Positions 40,934 to 50,177 of a DNA stretch of 64,000 bases are shown here, in pieces (positions within the stretch are counted from its first letter, which is position 1; every line of letters starts with the position of its first letter). The notes below the pieces were generated by a model that had not been told where the DNA came from, searched no databases, and was given only the letters and a program-made list of their open reading frames with translations. Position numbers and translations under genes: made by a program. The DNA is taken from the NCBI GenBank assembly GCA_025464995.1, contig JAODMO010000054.1:1-64000 (forward strand), read 5' to 3'. Origin of the DNA: Microbacteriaceae bacterium. GTDB lineage: Bacteria; Actinomycetota; Actinomycetes; Actinomycetales; Microbacteriaceae.

Positions 40934-42439
40934 TCAGTAGCCGCTGAAGTAGTCGGTGGAGACCCGCTTGACGCCGCGTTCGCGCAGCGCGGCACGCATG
41001 TCGGCGACGAGGGACGGCGGCCCGGAGACGAACGCGCGTCGCGTCGCCAGGTCGGGCACCTGCCCGGCGAGGGTGTCTCCGGTGAGGCGCCCTGATCCGG
41101 CCCAGGTCCATCCGGCGGGGAGCGACTCGGGCTCCGTCGGGCTCACCAGTACGACGCGCACCCCGGCCGCCTCGAGGAGCCCCGCGTAGCCGATCTCCGT
41201 GCTGTCGCGAACCGCGTAGACCACCACGACGTCGCGGCGCACGCCGCGGTCACGATCGTGCGCTAGCTGGCTCGCGAAGGGCGTGATGCCGATGCCCCCT
41301 GCCACGAGCAGGAGCGGAATCATCGGGTCGCGGGGGAGCGTGAAGTCGCCGCCGACCCCGGTGGCTCGCACGATGGCGCCGGGCTCTAGCTCGAGGAACG
41401 CACGCTTGAAGCTCGAGAGCCGCTCCGGCCCGCTGAGTCCGACGGTCAGCGGGCCGCTCGTGCTCGGCGGCGACGAGATGGTGAAAATGCGTCGGCTGCC
41501 ACGGGAGTCGGCGCGGTGCGGAACCGTGAGCTCGACATACTGGCCGGCGCGGTGCGACACCGGCCGCACCGGCTGGAACGCGAGCTCCCACGCGCTCGGC
41601 GTCAGCTGCCGCTTTCCGAGATAGCGCAGACGGATGCCGCGGCGCTGGCCGAAAGCAAACCCGACGGCATTGCCGACGACCAGTGCGAGCTCGGGCGTGT
41701 TGAAGATCGGGCCGAGTTGAAAGGGCACGGCGAACGCCACCGCGACCACGGCCGCGACGATGAGCTGCTGCCAGCGCCGCGGCGGCAGGGTGAGCGGTTC
41801 GCTGAGCATGAAGCCGGCCAGGAACACGATGGGGAACGAGGTGAACGCGGTGCCGATCGCCGCGCCGACATCCGTACCGCCGGACACGAGGCGCACCACC
41901 ACGATGACCGTCGCGACCGCCACGAAGGCCACGCCGATCGTCGTCCGTCGCGAGCGGTACAGCACGAGGAAGGCGCCGATGGCCGTGAGGGGAAGCAACA
42001 CGCCCGTCGCCACCCACCAGACGGCGACGTTGAGGCCGAGAAGCGACACCACGAACGCGCCGATTGCCGCGGGATTGAAGATGTGCCGCCCGCGGATCGC
42101 GAGCAGGTACTTCGACGCGCTCGCGATCGTTGCCGCGAGAGCGACGCTCGCGAGGTCGCCGACCACGCCACTCGGAAAGAACAGGAAGAACAGCAGGAGG
42201 CCAGTGATGAGGGCGGACTCGGGGTGCGGGCGCACGCGGAACGCGAGCGCGAAGAGCCAACTCGTCGCGACGGAGGCGGCGACGGCGACCGCCGCGGTCG
42301 CGAGGAGATCGGTCGCGGGAAACGCCAGCCGGCCGAGCATCGACAGCACCACCGCGACCGCGGCGACCGCGATGAGCGCGAGAAGAACGAGCCGGTACAT
42401 CGTGACCCTGCCGGTCACCCTGTCGAGCCACCGTCTCAT
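40934..42439 (-). CDS. NqrB/RnfD-like membrane protein fused to a ferredoxin-reductase-type domain
   Basis: A 501-residue fusion. The first 270 residues have about nine to ten membrane segments of the NqrB/RnfD type (IRGRHIFNPAAIGAFVVSLL; FMLSEPLTLPPRRWQQ). The C-terminal 230 residues are a flavin reductase: HRAGQYVELTVPHR, the FAD loop RIFTISSPPS, the NAD(P) site LLLVAGGIGITPFASQLAHD and the terminal VSTDYFSGY. It probably moves electrons from NAD(P)H across the membrane to an external flavin acceptor. The ATG overlaps the apbE stop (ATGA). No SGAT-type flavinylation motif is obvious. It ends an operon with the FMN-binding lipoprotein and ApbE. Confidence 0.86.
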   Translation of the reverse strand: MRRWLDRVTGRVTMYRLVLLALIAVAAVAVVLSMLGRLAFPATDLLATAAVAVAASVATSWLFALAFRVRPHPESALITGLLLFFLFFPSGVVGDLASVALAATIASASKYLLAIRGRHIFNPAAIGAFVVSLLGLNVAVWWVATGVLLPLTAIGAFLVLYRSRRTTIGVAFVAVATVIVVVRLVSGGTDVGAAIGTAFTSFPIVFLAGFMLSEPLTLPPRRWQQLIVAAVVAVAFAVPFQLGPIFNTPELALVVGNAVGFAFGQRRGIRLRYLGKRQLTPSAWELAFQPVRPVSHRAGQYVELTVPHRADSRGSRRIFTISSPPSTSGPLTVGLSGPERLSSFKRAFLELEPGAIVRATGVGGDFTLPRDPMIPLLLVAGGIGITPFASQLAHDRDRGVRRDVVVVYAVRDSTEIGYAGLLEAAGVRVVLVSPTEPESLPAGWTWAGSGRLTGDTLAGQVPDLATRRAFVSGPPSLVADMRAALRERGVKRVSTDYFSGY

Positions 42440-43296
42440 CGGAACAGCTCCCCATCCAGGCCGGACGAGCTCTCGACTCGACCGTCCGCGAACATCCGCA
42501 CGAAGTCGAAGTCGAATTCCTCCGCGAGTCGTGCCGGCTCGGCGAAGAAGAGGGCGGTAGCGAGACCGTCGGCGACGAGGCCCGAATCTGCGATCGCCCA
42601 GCTGGCGATCACGCGCCGCGCGGGCAGCCCCGTCGTCGCATCGATGATGTGGTGCAGTCCCTCGCCCCACGACCGCCGATTGGACGCAGAGGCGCACAGC
42701 GACGCGCCCCGGAGGTTCACAATGCCGATGGCCTTGCTCGCGTCGAGCGGATGCTCGAGCGCGACACGGATCGGGGCGTCCCCGGAGTGCAGGATGTCGC
42801 CGCTCGCGTCGATGACGAAGTCGACGATGCCGCGGTCGATGAGCAGCGCGCCGACGATGTCGACGAGATAGCCCTTGCCAGCCGCACCCACGTCGATGAG
42901 CACCGGGCGCACGGCGACGAGCGCGCTGCCGTCCCAGGCGAGGCTGTCGCGCCAGGCGGGCACGGAGGCGACCGTGGCCTGCGGGCGAAGCGAATAGCCG
43001 CGGTCGTACCCCATGGTCTCGAGGGTACGGCCGACGAGGGGGCTCACCGCGCCATCCGTCACCGCGTATAGGCGGCGGTACAGGTCGAAGAGCGCGCCGG
43101 CGTCGGCGGGGAAGGGGTGCGCGCCCGCGGTGGAGGCGACGCGAGTGACGAGGGAGTCGTCGCGGAAACGGGAGTAGGTGCGATCGAAGGCCTCGATGCG
43201 GGCGGCGATGGCCTCGAGCACCTCGGCAGCCAGGGGATCGACGGTGTCGACCTGCCAGTGGGTGCCGATGGCCCCGAAGCTGTGGCTAGCTGGCAG
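42436..43296 (-). CDS. apbE: ApbE-family FAD:protein FMN transferase
   Basis: Attaches FMN from FAD covalently to Ser/Thr of external redox proteins. The 286 residues include the family start FGAIGTHWQVDT, then RYSRFR-like TYSRFRDDS, the flavin/metal motif DVGAAGKGYLVDIVGALL and DASGDILHSGD. The C-terminal metal ligand region is ADSGLVADGLATAL. No ATG, GTG or TTG lies between the end of the preceding gene and the conserved start; a CTG at 43296, overlapping that gene by 11 bases after an aagg, is the best guess. It has no signal peptide in that form. The next in-frame GTG would remove conserved residues. Confidence 0.88.
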   Translation of the reverse strand: MPASHSFGAIGTHWQVDTVDPLAAEVLEAIAARIEAFDRTYSRFRDDSLVTRVASTAGAHPFPADAGALFDLYRRLYAVTDGAVSPLVGRTLETMGYDRGYSLRPQATVASVPAWRDSLAWDGSALVAVRPVLIDVGAAGKGYLVDIVGALLIDRGIVDFVIDASGDILHSGDAPIRVALEHPLDASKAIGIVNLRGASLCASASNRRSWGEGLHHIIDATTGLPARRVIASWAIADSGLVADGLATALFFAEPARLAEEFDFDFVRMFADGRVESSSGLDGELFR

Positions 43297-43735
43297 CGTC
43301 GGCCTTGATCTCGTCGATCGCGTCGTTGAATCCGGCGCTCGTGAGCGACGACCCGGCGACCTTGTCGACCGAGATCTGGTCGATGCTCTTGCCGACCACG
43401 ACGTCGCCGATGCCCTTCGCGAACTTTCCCTGGTACAGCTTCGAGGTGGGGTTGTCGCCGCTTCCGACGACCTTGACGTCGGAGATGACACCGTCGGCGA
43501 GTGTCACGGTCACCTCGACCTCTTCGGTGCCGTTGGGTGACGTGTAGTCGGCGCTCGCGGAGTAACTTCCGTCGGTGTAGCTTCCGGCCGATTCGGTGGT
43601 CGATGCATCCGACTCCGATGTGTCCGCGGCGGCGGGGGCGTCTCCACCGGCGCCGGAGCTGCAGCCGGCGAGAGCGCCGACGAGGGCGAGGCCGGTGAGG
43701 AGGGCGAACGGGTAGTTCGCTCGTTGTGTGGTCAT
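43286..43735 (-). CDS. FMN-binding domain lipoprotein
   Basis: A 149-residue lipoprotein. Its signal peptide ends at the lipobox VGALAGC near residue 25, a Ser/Ala/Asp-rich linker follows, and residues 60-149 are an FMN_bind domain: EVEVTVTLADGVISDVKVVG and the acceptor region DKVAGSSLTSAGFNDAIDEI. Where most family members have SGAT this has AGSS, so Ser is the likely flavin acceptor. It is the expected substrate of the ApbE encoded next, and partner of the membrane fusion protein at the operon end. The ATG at 43735 is clear. Confidence 0.88.
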   Translation of the reverse strand: MTTQRANYPFALLTGLALVGALAGCSSGAGGDAPAAADTSESDASTTESAGSYTDGSYSASADYTSPNGTEEVEVTVTLADGVISDVKVVGSGDNPTSKLYQGKFAKGIGDVVVGKSIDQISVDKVAGSSLTSAGFNDAIDEIKADAAS

Positions 43736-43969
43736 GGGTCTGCCTTCTCGCTGCCGATCGTCGAGCAGTTGTAGGTTCAAGCATTGCGTGCCCCCGGTGA
43801 TTTGGCTATGCGGAAGCTGAACAATCGGCGCATCCCCAGCTACGCGAAGCACGATTTTCTCAACCCCCCTGTTCGGGGGTCGATCCCCGGGTTAGGGTGA
43901 GCGAGTGCGCAGGCCCGACTGCCTCAGAGTGTGCTGTTTGTAGCTACGACTTTGACAAGAAGGAATTCT

Positions 43970-46900
43970 GTGAGCAAACCCCTCGGTGGCCATTCCGCCG
44001 TATCGCCAGTCCGTATCCTCCTCTCCGGCATCGCCACCGCGGGTCTCCTCGCGTCCGCGATAGTCGTCGGCACGGCGACGGGAGCGACAGCGGCTCCGGT
44101 TCCCTCCGGCGCGTTACCGGGCCCGACCAGCTTCGATCCGGGGCAATACGTCGTCACCCTCTCCGACAGCGCGGTCGCGACGTATGGCGGGGGAGTGTCC
44201 GGATTCGAGGCGACGGCCCCCGACGCCGGCGACCAGTTGAACGCGCGCAAGGCGCCCGCCCGTGACTACAGCGGGTACCTTGCCGACAAGCAGAAGGAGG
44301 TCGCCTCGTCGGTGGGAGCGGAGATCGACTACTCCTACACGATGGCACTCAACGGCTTCAGCGCCGACCTCACCGCGGCGCAGGCCGCAAAGCTCGCCTC
44401 GACCAAAGGTGTCGTCGCGATCACGAGAGATGAGCTCAAGCACGTGACGGCCACACCGTCGACCGCTTTCCTCGGGCTCGAGGGAGACGACGGAGTCTGG
44501 GCGGCCGTCGGCGGCGCCGACGAGGCGGGAGCCGGCGTCGTCGTCGGGGTGCTCGACACCGGCATCGCGCCCGAGAACCCCGCCTTTGCAGGCGATCCGC
44601 TCGGCACGAGTGCCGGCAGCGAACCGTACCTGTCGGGCGGCGACACCATCAGCTACGTCAAGAACGACGGGGGAACCTTCACCGGCACCTGCCAGACGGG
44701 CGAGCAGTTCACGATCGACGACTGCAGCACGAAGATCGTCGGAGCCCGGTACTTCCTCGAGGGCTTCGGCGCCGACAGCATCGGCAACGCGTCGACCGGC
44801 ACAGGCGAGTTCGCCTCACCGCGAGACGGAGACGGCCACGGGTCACACACCACGAGCACGGCCGCCGGCAACTTCGGCACCGACGCGGACGTGCTCGGCC
44901 GCGACTTCGGGGCCATCTCGGGAGTGGCTCCTGCGGCAAAGGTCGCCACCTACAAGGTGTGTTGGTCGGGCAGGCGGGCGGGTGAGACCACCGATGACGG
45001 ATGCACCACGACCGACATGCTCGCCGCCATCAACCAGGCGGTCATCGACGGCGTCGACGTGCTGAACTTCTCGATCGGCGGTGGCGCGGCGGAGTCGACC
45101 AACTCGGCCACCGACATCGCCTTCCGCGGGGCCGCCGCCGCCGGCATCTTCGTCGCGGCGTCCGCCGGTAACTCCGGCCCGGGCGCCTCGACGCTCGACA
45201 ACGCCTCGCCGTGGATCACCACGGTCGCTGCGAGCACCGTTCCCAGCTACTACGGCACCGTGACGCTCGGCGACGGGCAGGCCTTCGTCGGCGCGACGAT
45301 CACGGTGACCGAGCCCGTGACCGGCCGTCTCGTGAACTCGACCGCGGTGGCGGTGCCCGGAGCGGCCGGAGTGCAAGCGAATCTCTGCGCACCGGGAAGC
45401 CTCGACGCGACGCTGCTGCCAGCGGAGCCCACGATCATCGTGTGTGACCGTGGCGTCGTCGACCGCACGGCCAAGTCGGCAGAGGTCGCCCGAGTCGGCG
45501 GCATCGGGATGGTGCTCACCAACGTCACACCCAGCTCGATCGATCCCGACGCCCACGCCATTCCCGCGGTGCACGTCGACGCGCGATTCCGAGCCCCCAT
45601 CGTGGCCTACGCCGCTACCGAGGGCGCGACAGTGACGCTGACCAACGGCAACCAGACGACCTACGTGCCGCCGACGCCCGAGCTCGCGGGATTCTCGTCC
45701 CACGGACCGGTGCTCGCCGACGGCAGCGACATCCTGAAGCCCGACATCGCGGCACCCGGCGTCGCCATCCTCGCGGCCGGACCGAACCAGGAGGGCGGAA
45801 CGCCGACCTTCGAGTTCCTCAGCGGAACGTCGATGTCCAGCCCGCACATCGCGGGTCTCGCCGCGCTGTATCTGGGTGAACGACCCACGGCGACACCGGC
45901 GGAGATCAAGTCGGCCATGATGACGACCGCGTACAACACCGTCGACTCCGACGGCAACGAGATAACCGATCCGTTCGCGCAGGGTGCGGGGCACGTCGAC
46001 CCGACGAGGTTCTTCGAACCGGGACTCCTGTACCTGAACGGACAGGATGACTGGCGCGCGTACCTGCAAGCCATCGGCTACGACGAGGGTGTCACCCCGG
46101 TCGACCCGAGCAATCTCAACCTCGCCTCGATCGGCATCGGAACGCTCACCGCGCCCGAGGTCGTCACGCGCACGGTGACCTCGACCCAGGCGGGCACGTT
46201 CACCGCCTCCATCTCGGGGCTCACCGGCATCTCGGCGGTCGTCGAGCCGTCGGTGCTCACCTTCGGCGCCGCGGGAGAGTCGAAGTCGTACACGGTGACG
46301 ATCTCGAGGACGGATGCTCCGCTCGACACGTTCGCGACGGGAGCACTCACCTGGACGTCGGGGCACACCACCGCGCGCAGCCCTATCGCGGTCAAGCCGG
46401 CCACCATCCTCGCGCCGGGCGATGCGGAGGGCGCCGGCGTCGCCGGTTCGGTCGACATCAGCGTCACTCCGGGCGGCAGCGGGGAGATCCCGCTCGCCAC
46501 CCCCGGTCTCAGCTCCGGCACGTTGTTGCCCGACCCGACCGGAGCGGCGCCGGGTCGCTCCGGAGCCGGGCCGAAGGACACGGTCGTCACCTATGACACC
46601 TCGGTTCCGGAGGGCGCGGAGTTCGCGCGCATCGATCTCGACTCGGTGGATGACACGGCCGACCTCGACCTCGTCGTCTACCAGCTGGACGCCGCGGGCG
46701 ATCCCGTGGCCGGCTGGGCGTCGGCGACCGGGGCGGCCGACGAGCGCGTCGACCTCGTGGCGCCCGAGGCCGGTGACTACCGGGTCGAGGTCACCGTGTA
46801 CGCGGCAAACCCCTCGACGGCGTGGGACGCCACGGTGACATCGGTGCTGCCGGAGGGCAGTCCGTTGTCCCTCACGCCGCCGGTACTGCAGGGGCAGCAG

Positions 46901-47593
46901 GGCGTACCCGCCACCTTCACGGCAGCGTGGGCGGGACTCGCCCCGAACATGACCTACCTGAGCCTCGTGAGGTACGGCGAGACGAATGCGTTCACCGTGC
47001 TGCAGGTCGAGACCGGCGAGGCTCCAGCACCCGACGCCCCCGTCAACGTGTCACCGCCCGTGATCACCGGGTCTCCTCAGCCCGGCAAGACACTGACCGC
47101 GTCGCCGGGGGAGTGGAACACGGAGGGCCTCACGTTCAGCTACCAGTGGCAGTCGAACGGGGTCGACATCGTGGGCGCGACGTCGTCGACCTACCGCGTC
47201 ACCCCCGCTGACCGCGGCGTGGTGATCACGGTGGTGGTGACCGCGACGGCCGACGGGCTGGCGCCGGGCACCGCCACATCCGCGAGAGTCACCGTGCCGT
47301 TCGCCTCGACGACGAAGCTCGCGCTGAACCGTCACATCGGCTTCTCCTGGCAGAAGGTGACGGCCACCGTCTCGGTTGCGAGCGCGTCGCCCACTCCGCT
47401 CGCAGGCACCGTGACGGTGACCGTCAACGGCACGGCGGTCGACGTGCCGATCACCGTCGCCGACAACGGGCGGGTGACCTACACGCTGCCCAGGCTGAAG
47501 ACCGGTGTCTTCGTGGTCTCCGCGGCGTTCGGGGGAGCGGACGGTGTCACCGGCTCACGCAGCGGAAGCAGCTTCGTGATCATCCTGCTCTAA
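43970..47593 (+). CDS. Large secreted S8 (subtilase) peptidase with PA and Ig-like domains
   Basis: A 1207-residue secreted serine protease. The order is signal peptide (cleavage after ATGATAA near residue 43), inhibitor I9 propeptide (about 55-165), then the S8 domain with Asp in GVLDTGIAPENP (about 196), His in DGDGHGSHTTSTAAG (about 290) and Ser in LSGTSMSSPHIAGLAALY (about 621). A PA domain (about 440-550, IIVCDRGVVDRTAKSAEVAR) is inserted. A fibronectin-like domain, a pre-peptidase C-like domain (DLDLVVYQLDAAGDPVAGW) and two Ig-like repeats follow. The GTG at 43970 with aaggaa upstream gives the best start. No wall anchor is seen, so it is probably released. Confidence 0.92.
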   Translation: MSKPLGGHSAVSPVRILLSGIATAGLLASAIVVGTATGATAAPVPSGALPGPTSFDPGQYVVTLSDSAVATYGGGVSGFEATAPDAGDQLNARKAPARDYSGYLADKQKEVASSVGAEIDYSYTMALNGFSADLTAAQAAKLASTKGVVAITRDELKHVTATPSTAFLGLEGDDGVWAAVGGADEAGAGVVVGVLDTGIAPENPAFAGDPLGTSAGSEPYLSGGDTISYVKNDGGTFTGTCQTGEQFTIDDCSTKIVGARYFLEGFGADSIGNASTGTGEFASPRDGDGHGSHTTSTAAGNFGTDADVLGRDFGAISGVAPAAKVATYKVCWSGRRAGETTDDGCTTTDMLAAINQAVIDGVDVLNFSIGGGAAESTNSATDIAFRGAAAAGIFVAASAGNSGPGASTLDNASPWITTVAASTVPSYYGTVTLGDGQAFVGATITVTEPVTGRLVNSTAVAVPGAAGVQANLCAPGSLDATLLPAEPTIIVCDRGVVDRTAKSAEVARVGGIGMVLTNVTPSSIDPDAHAIPAVHVDARFRAPIVAYAATEGATVTLTNGNQTTYVPPTPELAGFSSHGPVLADGSDILKPDIAAPGVAILAAGPNQEGGTPTFEFLSGTSMSSPHIAGLAALYLGERPTATPAEIKSAMMTTAYNTVDSDGNEITDPFAQGAGHVDPTRFFEPGLLYLNGQDDWRAYLQAIGYDEGVTPVDPSNLNLASIGIGTLTAPEVVTRTVTSTQAGTFTASISGLTGISAVVEPSVLTFGAAGESKSYTVTISRTDAPLDTFATGALTWTSGHTTARSPIAVKPATILAPGDAEGAGVAGSVDISVTPGGSGEIPLATPGLSSGTLLPDPTGAAPGRSGAGPKDTVVTYDTSVPEGAEFARIDLDSVDDTADLDLVVYQLDAAGDPVAGWASATGAADERVDLVAPEAGDYRVEVTVYAANPSTAWDATVTSVLPEGSPLSLTPPVLQGQQGVPATFTAAWAGLAPNMTYLSLVRYGETNAFTVLQVETGEAPAPDAPVNVSPPVITGSPQPGKTLTASPGEWNTEGLTFSYQWQSNGVDIVGATSSTYRVTPADRGVVITVVVTATADGLAPGTATSARVTVPFASTTKLALNRHIGFSWQKVTATVSVASASPTPLAGTVTVTVNGTAVDVPITVADNGRVTYTLPRLKTGVFVVSAAFGGADGVTGSRSGSSFVIILL

Positions 47594-47613
47594 CGGTCGA
47601 CTTCCACAAGAAT

Positions 47614-47671
47614 CCCGCTCCGGCGGGCGGTGCGCCTCCCAGTGCGCTCGCCCGCCGGAGCGGGTCTTTCT
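47614..47671 (+). terminator. Terminator after the subtilase gene
   Basis: A 15-bp stem (47614-47628 with 47650-47664) closes a 21-base loop and is followed by tctttct, the most U-rich tail among the terminators here. Confidence 0.85.
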
Positions 47672-47937
47672 GTGCGTCCCGTCGAGACGAGAAGTCGGCC
47701 GTGTTTCCCCGTGTAACGAATTTGTAAACACCCCTAACCAATCGCGCCGAAACTCTTGCGCGGTCGGGGTTCGTAAGGTTCACTAACAAACAAGTCTTTA
47801 CCGGATGTTCGGAAAAGTCCCCTGTCCTCAGAGTCGAGCCGACGCTAGGCAGCACCATGATCTGGTTCCAGAGCGCACATCATCCGCACCGCTCGGCCGC
47901 CCGTTCGGCGGTCGACAACCTGCTAGGTAAGGACATC
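47672..47937 (+). promoter_or_regulatory. Control region of the first sugar ABC operon
   Basis: This 266-base stretch has no convincing gene. It is locally AT-richer (gtaacgaatttgtaaacac, gttcactaacaaacaag near 47715-47800), as expected for promoter and operator DNA. A site for the ROK repressor encoded downstream is plausible but no clear palindrome was identified. Confidence 0.4.
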
Positions 47938-49182
47938 ATGAGAAAGTCATCCCGGATCGGGGCGGTCATAGCGACCGCCGCCGTCGCATCCATGGCACTG
48001 AGCTCTTGCGGCTTCAGCAACGACTCGGGCGGAGAGGGTGGATCGAATTCCATCGACCTGCTCGTCCCCTCGTACTCCGACGGAACCCAGAAGCTCTGGG
48101 AAGGCGTGATCGCGGGATTCGAGAAGGAGAACCCCGGCATCACGGTCAACCTCGAGGTGCAGTCGTGGGACAACCTCAACGATGTCGTGACGACGAAGGT
48201 CCAGGGAGGAAAAGCCCCAGACATCATGAACGGCGGCCCCTTCGCCGGCTTCGCTGCCGATGACCTGCTGTATCCGGTGGAGGATGTCGTGTCGCCCGAT
48301 ACCGCGGCCGATTTCCAGGAGTCGTTCGTCGAGAGCGCATCCGTCGGCGACACGCAGTTCGGCTTGCCGCTCATCGCGTCGTCACGCACTCTGTTCGTCA
48401 ACAACGACCTCCTCGCGAAGGCCGGCGTCGACGCTCCCGCCACCTGGGACGAACTCCTCGCCGCCGGCAAGGCGATCAATGCGCTGGGCCTGCCGTCCAC
48501 ATACGGCTACGGGTTGCCGCTCGGCTCGGAAGAGGCCCAGGCCGAGAGCGCCATCTGGTTCTTCGGCGGCGGCGGCTCGTTCGGCGATGCGGATGCCATC
48601 ACGATCGACACCCCGGAGAACCTCGAGGCAGCGACCTTCATCCAGCGCATGGTCGACGAGGGTGCGACCCAGCCGGATGCCGGCGCCACCGACCGGACGC
48701 CCCTCATCGACGTCTTCATCCAGGGCAACATCGGCATGATCGAGGGCCTTCCGCCCACCGTCGGCCAGATCGAGGAGAAGAACCCCGACCTGAACTACTC
48801 GATGGTGCCGATCCCCACGAAAGACGGCTCGGCGTTCACCCTCGGCGTCGCCGACCACCTGATGGCCTTCAAGAACGACGGCGACAAGAAGGAAGCGATC
48901 ACCAAGTTCTTCGACTACCTCTACACGCCCGAGGTATACGTGAAGTGGGTGACCACGGAGGGGTTCCTTCCGACCACGACCTCCGGCGGTGAGCAGCTCG
49001 CCGACGACGAGAAGCTCAAGGTATTCCTCGACGCGCTGCCCGACGCCAAGTTCGCGCCGACGACGAACTCCAACTGGTCGGCCACAGACGCGGCATTCAA
49101 GAGCCTCGTCGGGCAACTCGCCCAGGGCAAGGACCCAAAGGCCGTGCTCGCCGAGATCCAGGCGAAGTCGGACGAGGGCTAG
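47938..49182 (+). CDS. Carbohydrate ABC transporter substrate-binding lipoprotein
   Basis: A 414-residue type 1 extracellular solute-binding protein (SBP_bac_1). The lipobox is MALSSC near residue 23. The mature protein starts IDLLVPSYSDGTQKLWEGVI and has the family hinge features DIMNGGPFAGFAADDLLYPV and FIQGNIGMIEGLPP. The ATG at 47938 was preferred over an upstream frame because it gives a standard lipoprotein signal. It heads an operon with two permeases and the ROK regulator. Sugar specificity is unknown; the island context favours amino sugars. Confidence 0.9.
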   Translation: MRKSSRIGAVIATAAVASMALSSCGFSNDSGGEGGSNSIDLLVPSYSDGTQKLWEGVIAGFEKENPGITVNLEVQSWDNLNDVVTTKVQGGKAPDIMNGGPFAGFAADDLLYPVEDVVSPDTAADFQESFVESASVGDTQFGLPLIASSRTLFVNNDLLAKAGVDAPATWDELLAAGKAINALGLPSTYGYGLPLGSEEAQAESAIWFFGGGGSFGDADAITIDTPENLEAATFIQRMVDEGATQPDAGATDRTPLIDVFIQGNIGMIEGLPPTVGQIEEKNPDLNYSMVPIPTKDGSAFTLGVADHLMAFKNDGDKKEAITKFFDYLYTPEVYVKWVTTEGFLPTTTSGGEQLADDEKLKVFLDALPDAKFAPTTNSNWSATDAAFKSLVGQLAQGKDPKAVLAEIQAKSDEG

Positions 49183-49213
49183 GCGGCGCAGGACGCGGAC
49201 GGCGAGCACCGAG

Positions 49214-50176
49214 ATGAGCACCATGACGAAAGCGTCGGCGACGATCGCCGCCGCGGCCCCGGCTGGGGCGGCACCACGTCGCTCCCGCCGGGGCGCCGGC
49301 ACTTCTCCTCGCGACCTGATGCGGGCGCTGCCATGGATAGCGCCCGCCCTCGTGCTCATCTTCGGTGTCGTGCTGTTCCCCGCAGGGGTGATGTTCTACA
49401 ACTCCACGCGCGACATCAGCCAGTCCGGCGTCGACCGAGGGGCGGCAGGATTCGACAACTACCGCGCGCTGCTCGACTTCGGTCCGATCTGGGGTGTCCT
49501 CGGCCGCACGTTCATCTGGGTCGTGGCTGTGGTGGTCTTGACGGTGGTCGTCTCGCTGGCTCTCGCACAGCTGCTCAACAAGGCGTTCCCCGGGCGGCAA
49601 CTCGTCCGCATGGCGGTCATCGTGCCGTGGGCTGCCAGCGTCGTCATGACGACACTCGTGGTCTACTACGGCCTCGACCCGTTCTACGGCATCATCAACG
49701 AGGCCCTCGTGCAGCTCGGCGTCATCGATGCTCCGTACGGATGGACCAAGAATGCGGCATCCGCCTTCTCCTGGTCCATAGGAATCGCTGTCTTCGTCTC
49801 CTTGCCGTTCACGACCTACACGATCCTCGCGGGGCTGCAGACGCTGCCGGCCGACGTCTTCGAAGCCGCCAAGGTGGACGGCGCGGGAAGGGTGCGCACG
49901 TACGTCTCGATCGTGCTGCCGCAACTCCGCAGCGCGCTCGCGGTGGCGATCCTCATCAATATCATCAACGTGTTCAACTCGCTGCCGATCCTGAAGGTGA
50001 TGACCGGATCGATCCCCGGCTACGACGCCGACACGGTGATGACGCTCATCTTCAAATACATCCAGACCGACCACAAGATCGACGTCGCGAGCGCCCTCAG
50101 CGTGGTCAGTTTCCTCATCGTGCTGGTGATCGTGGCCGTGTACGTCAAGGTCGTCAAGCCCATGAAGGAGGTGTGA
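49214..50176 (+). CDS. Carbohydrate ABC transporter permease (MalF-like)
   Basis: A 320-residue permease with a 35-residue Ala/Arg-rich cytoplasmic lead and six membrane segments. The ATPase-docking EAA loop is EAAKVDGAGRVRTYVSIVLP near residue 220. It works with the following MalG-like gene. The ATG at 49214 lies 32 bases after the binding-protein stop. No cognate ATPase is encoded nearby, so a shared MsiK-type ATPase is presumed. Confidence 0.9.
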   Translation: MSTMTKASATIAAAAPAGAAPRRSRRGAGTSPRDLMRALPWIAPALVLIFGVVLFPAGVMFYNSTRDISQSGVDRGAAGFDNYRALLDFGPIWGVLGRTFIWVVAVVVLTVVVSLALAQLLNKAFPGRQLVRMAVIVPWAASVVMTTLVVYYGLDPFYGIINEALVQLGVIDAPYGWTKNAASAFSWSIGIAVFVSLPFTTYTILAGLQTLPADVFEAAKVDGAGRVRTYVSIVLPQLRSALAVAILINIINVFNSLPILKVMTGSIPGYDADTVMTLIFKYIQTDHKIDVASALSVVSFLIVLVIVAVYVKVVKPMKEV

Positions 50177-50177
50177 C

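Noticed and set aside
43864-43880. ccccc/ggggg hairpin upstream of the subtilase gene as a terminator
   Set aside because: Only five base pairs in a divergent promoter region, with no gene ending there on either strand.
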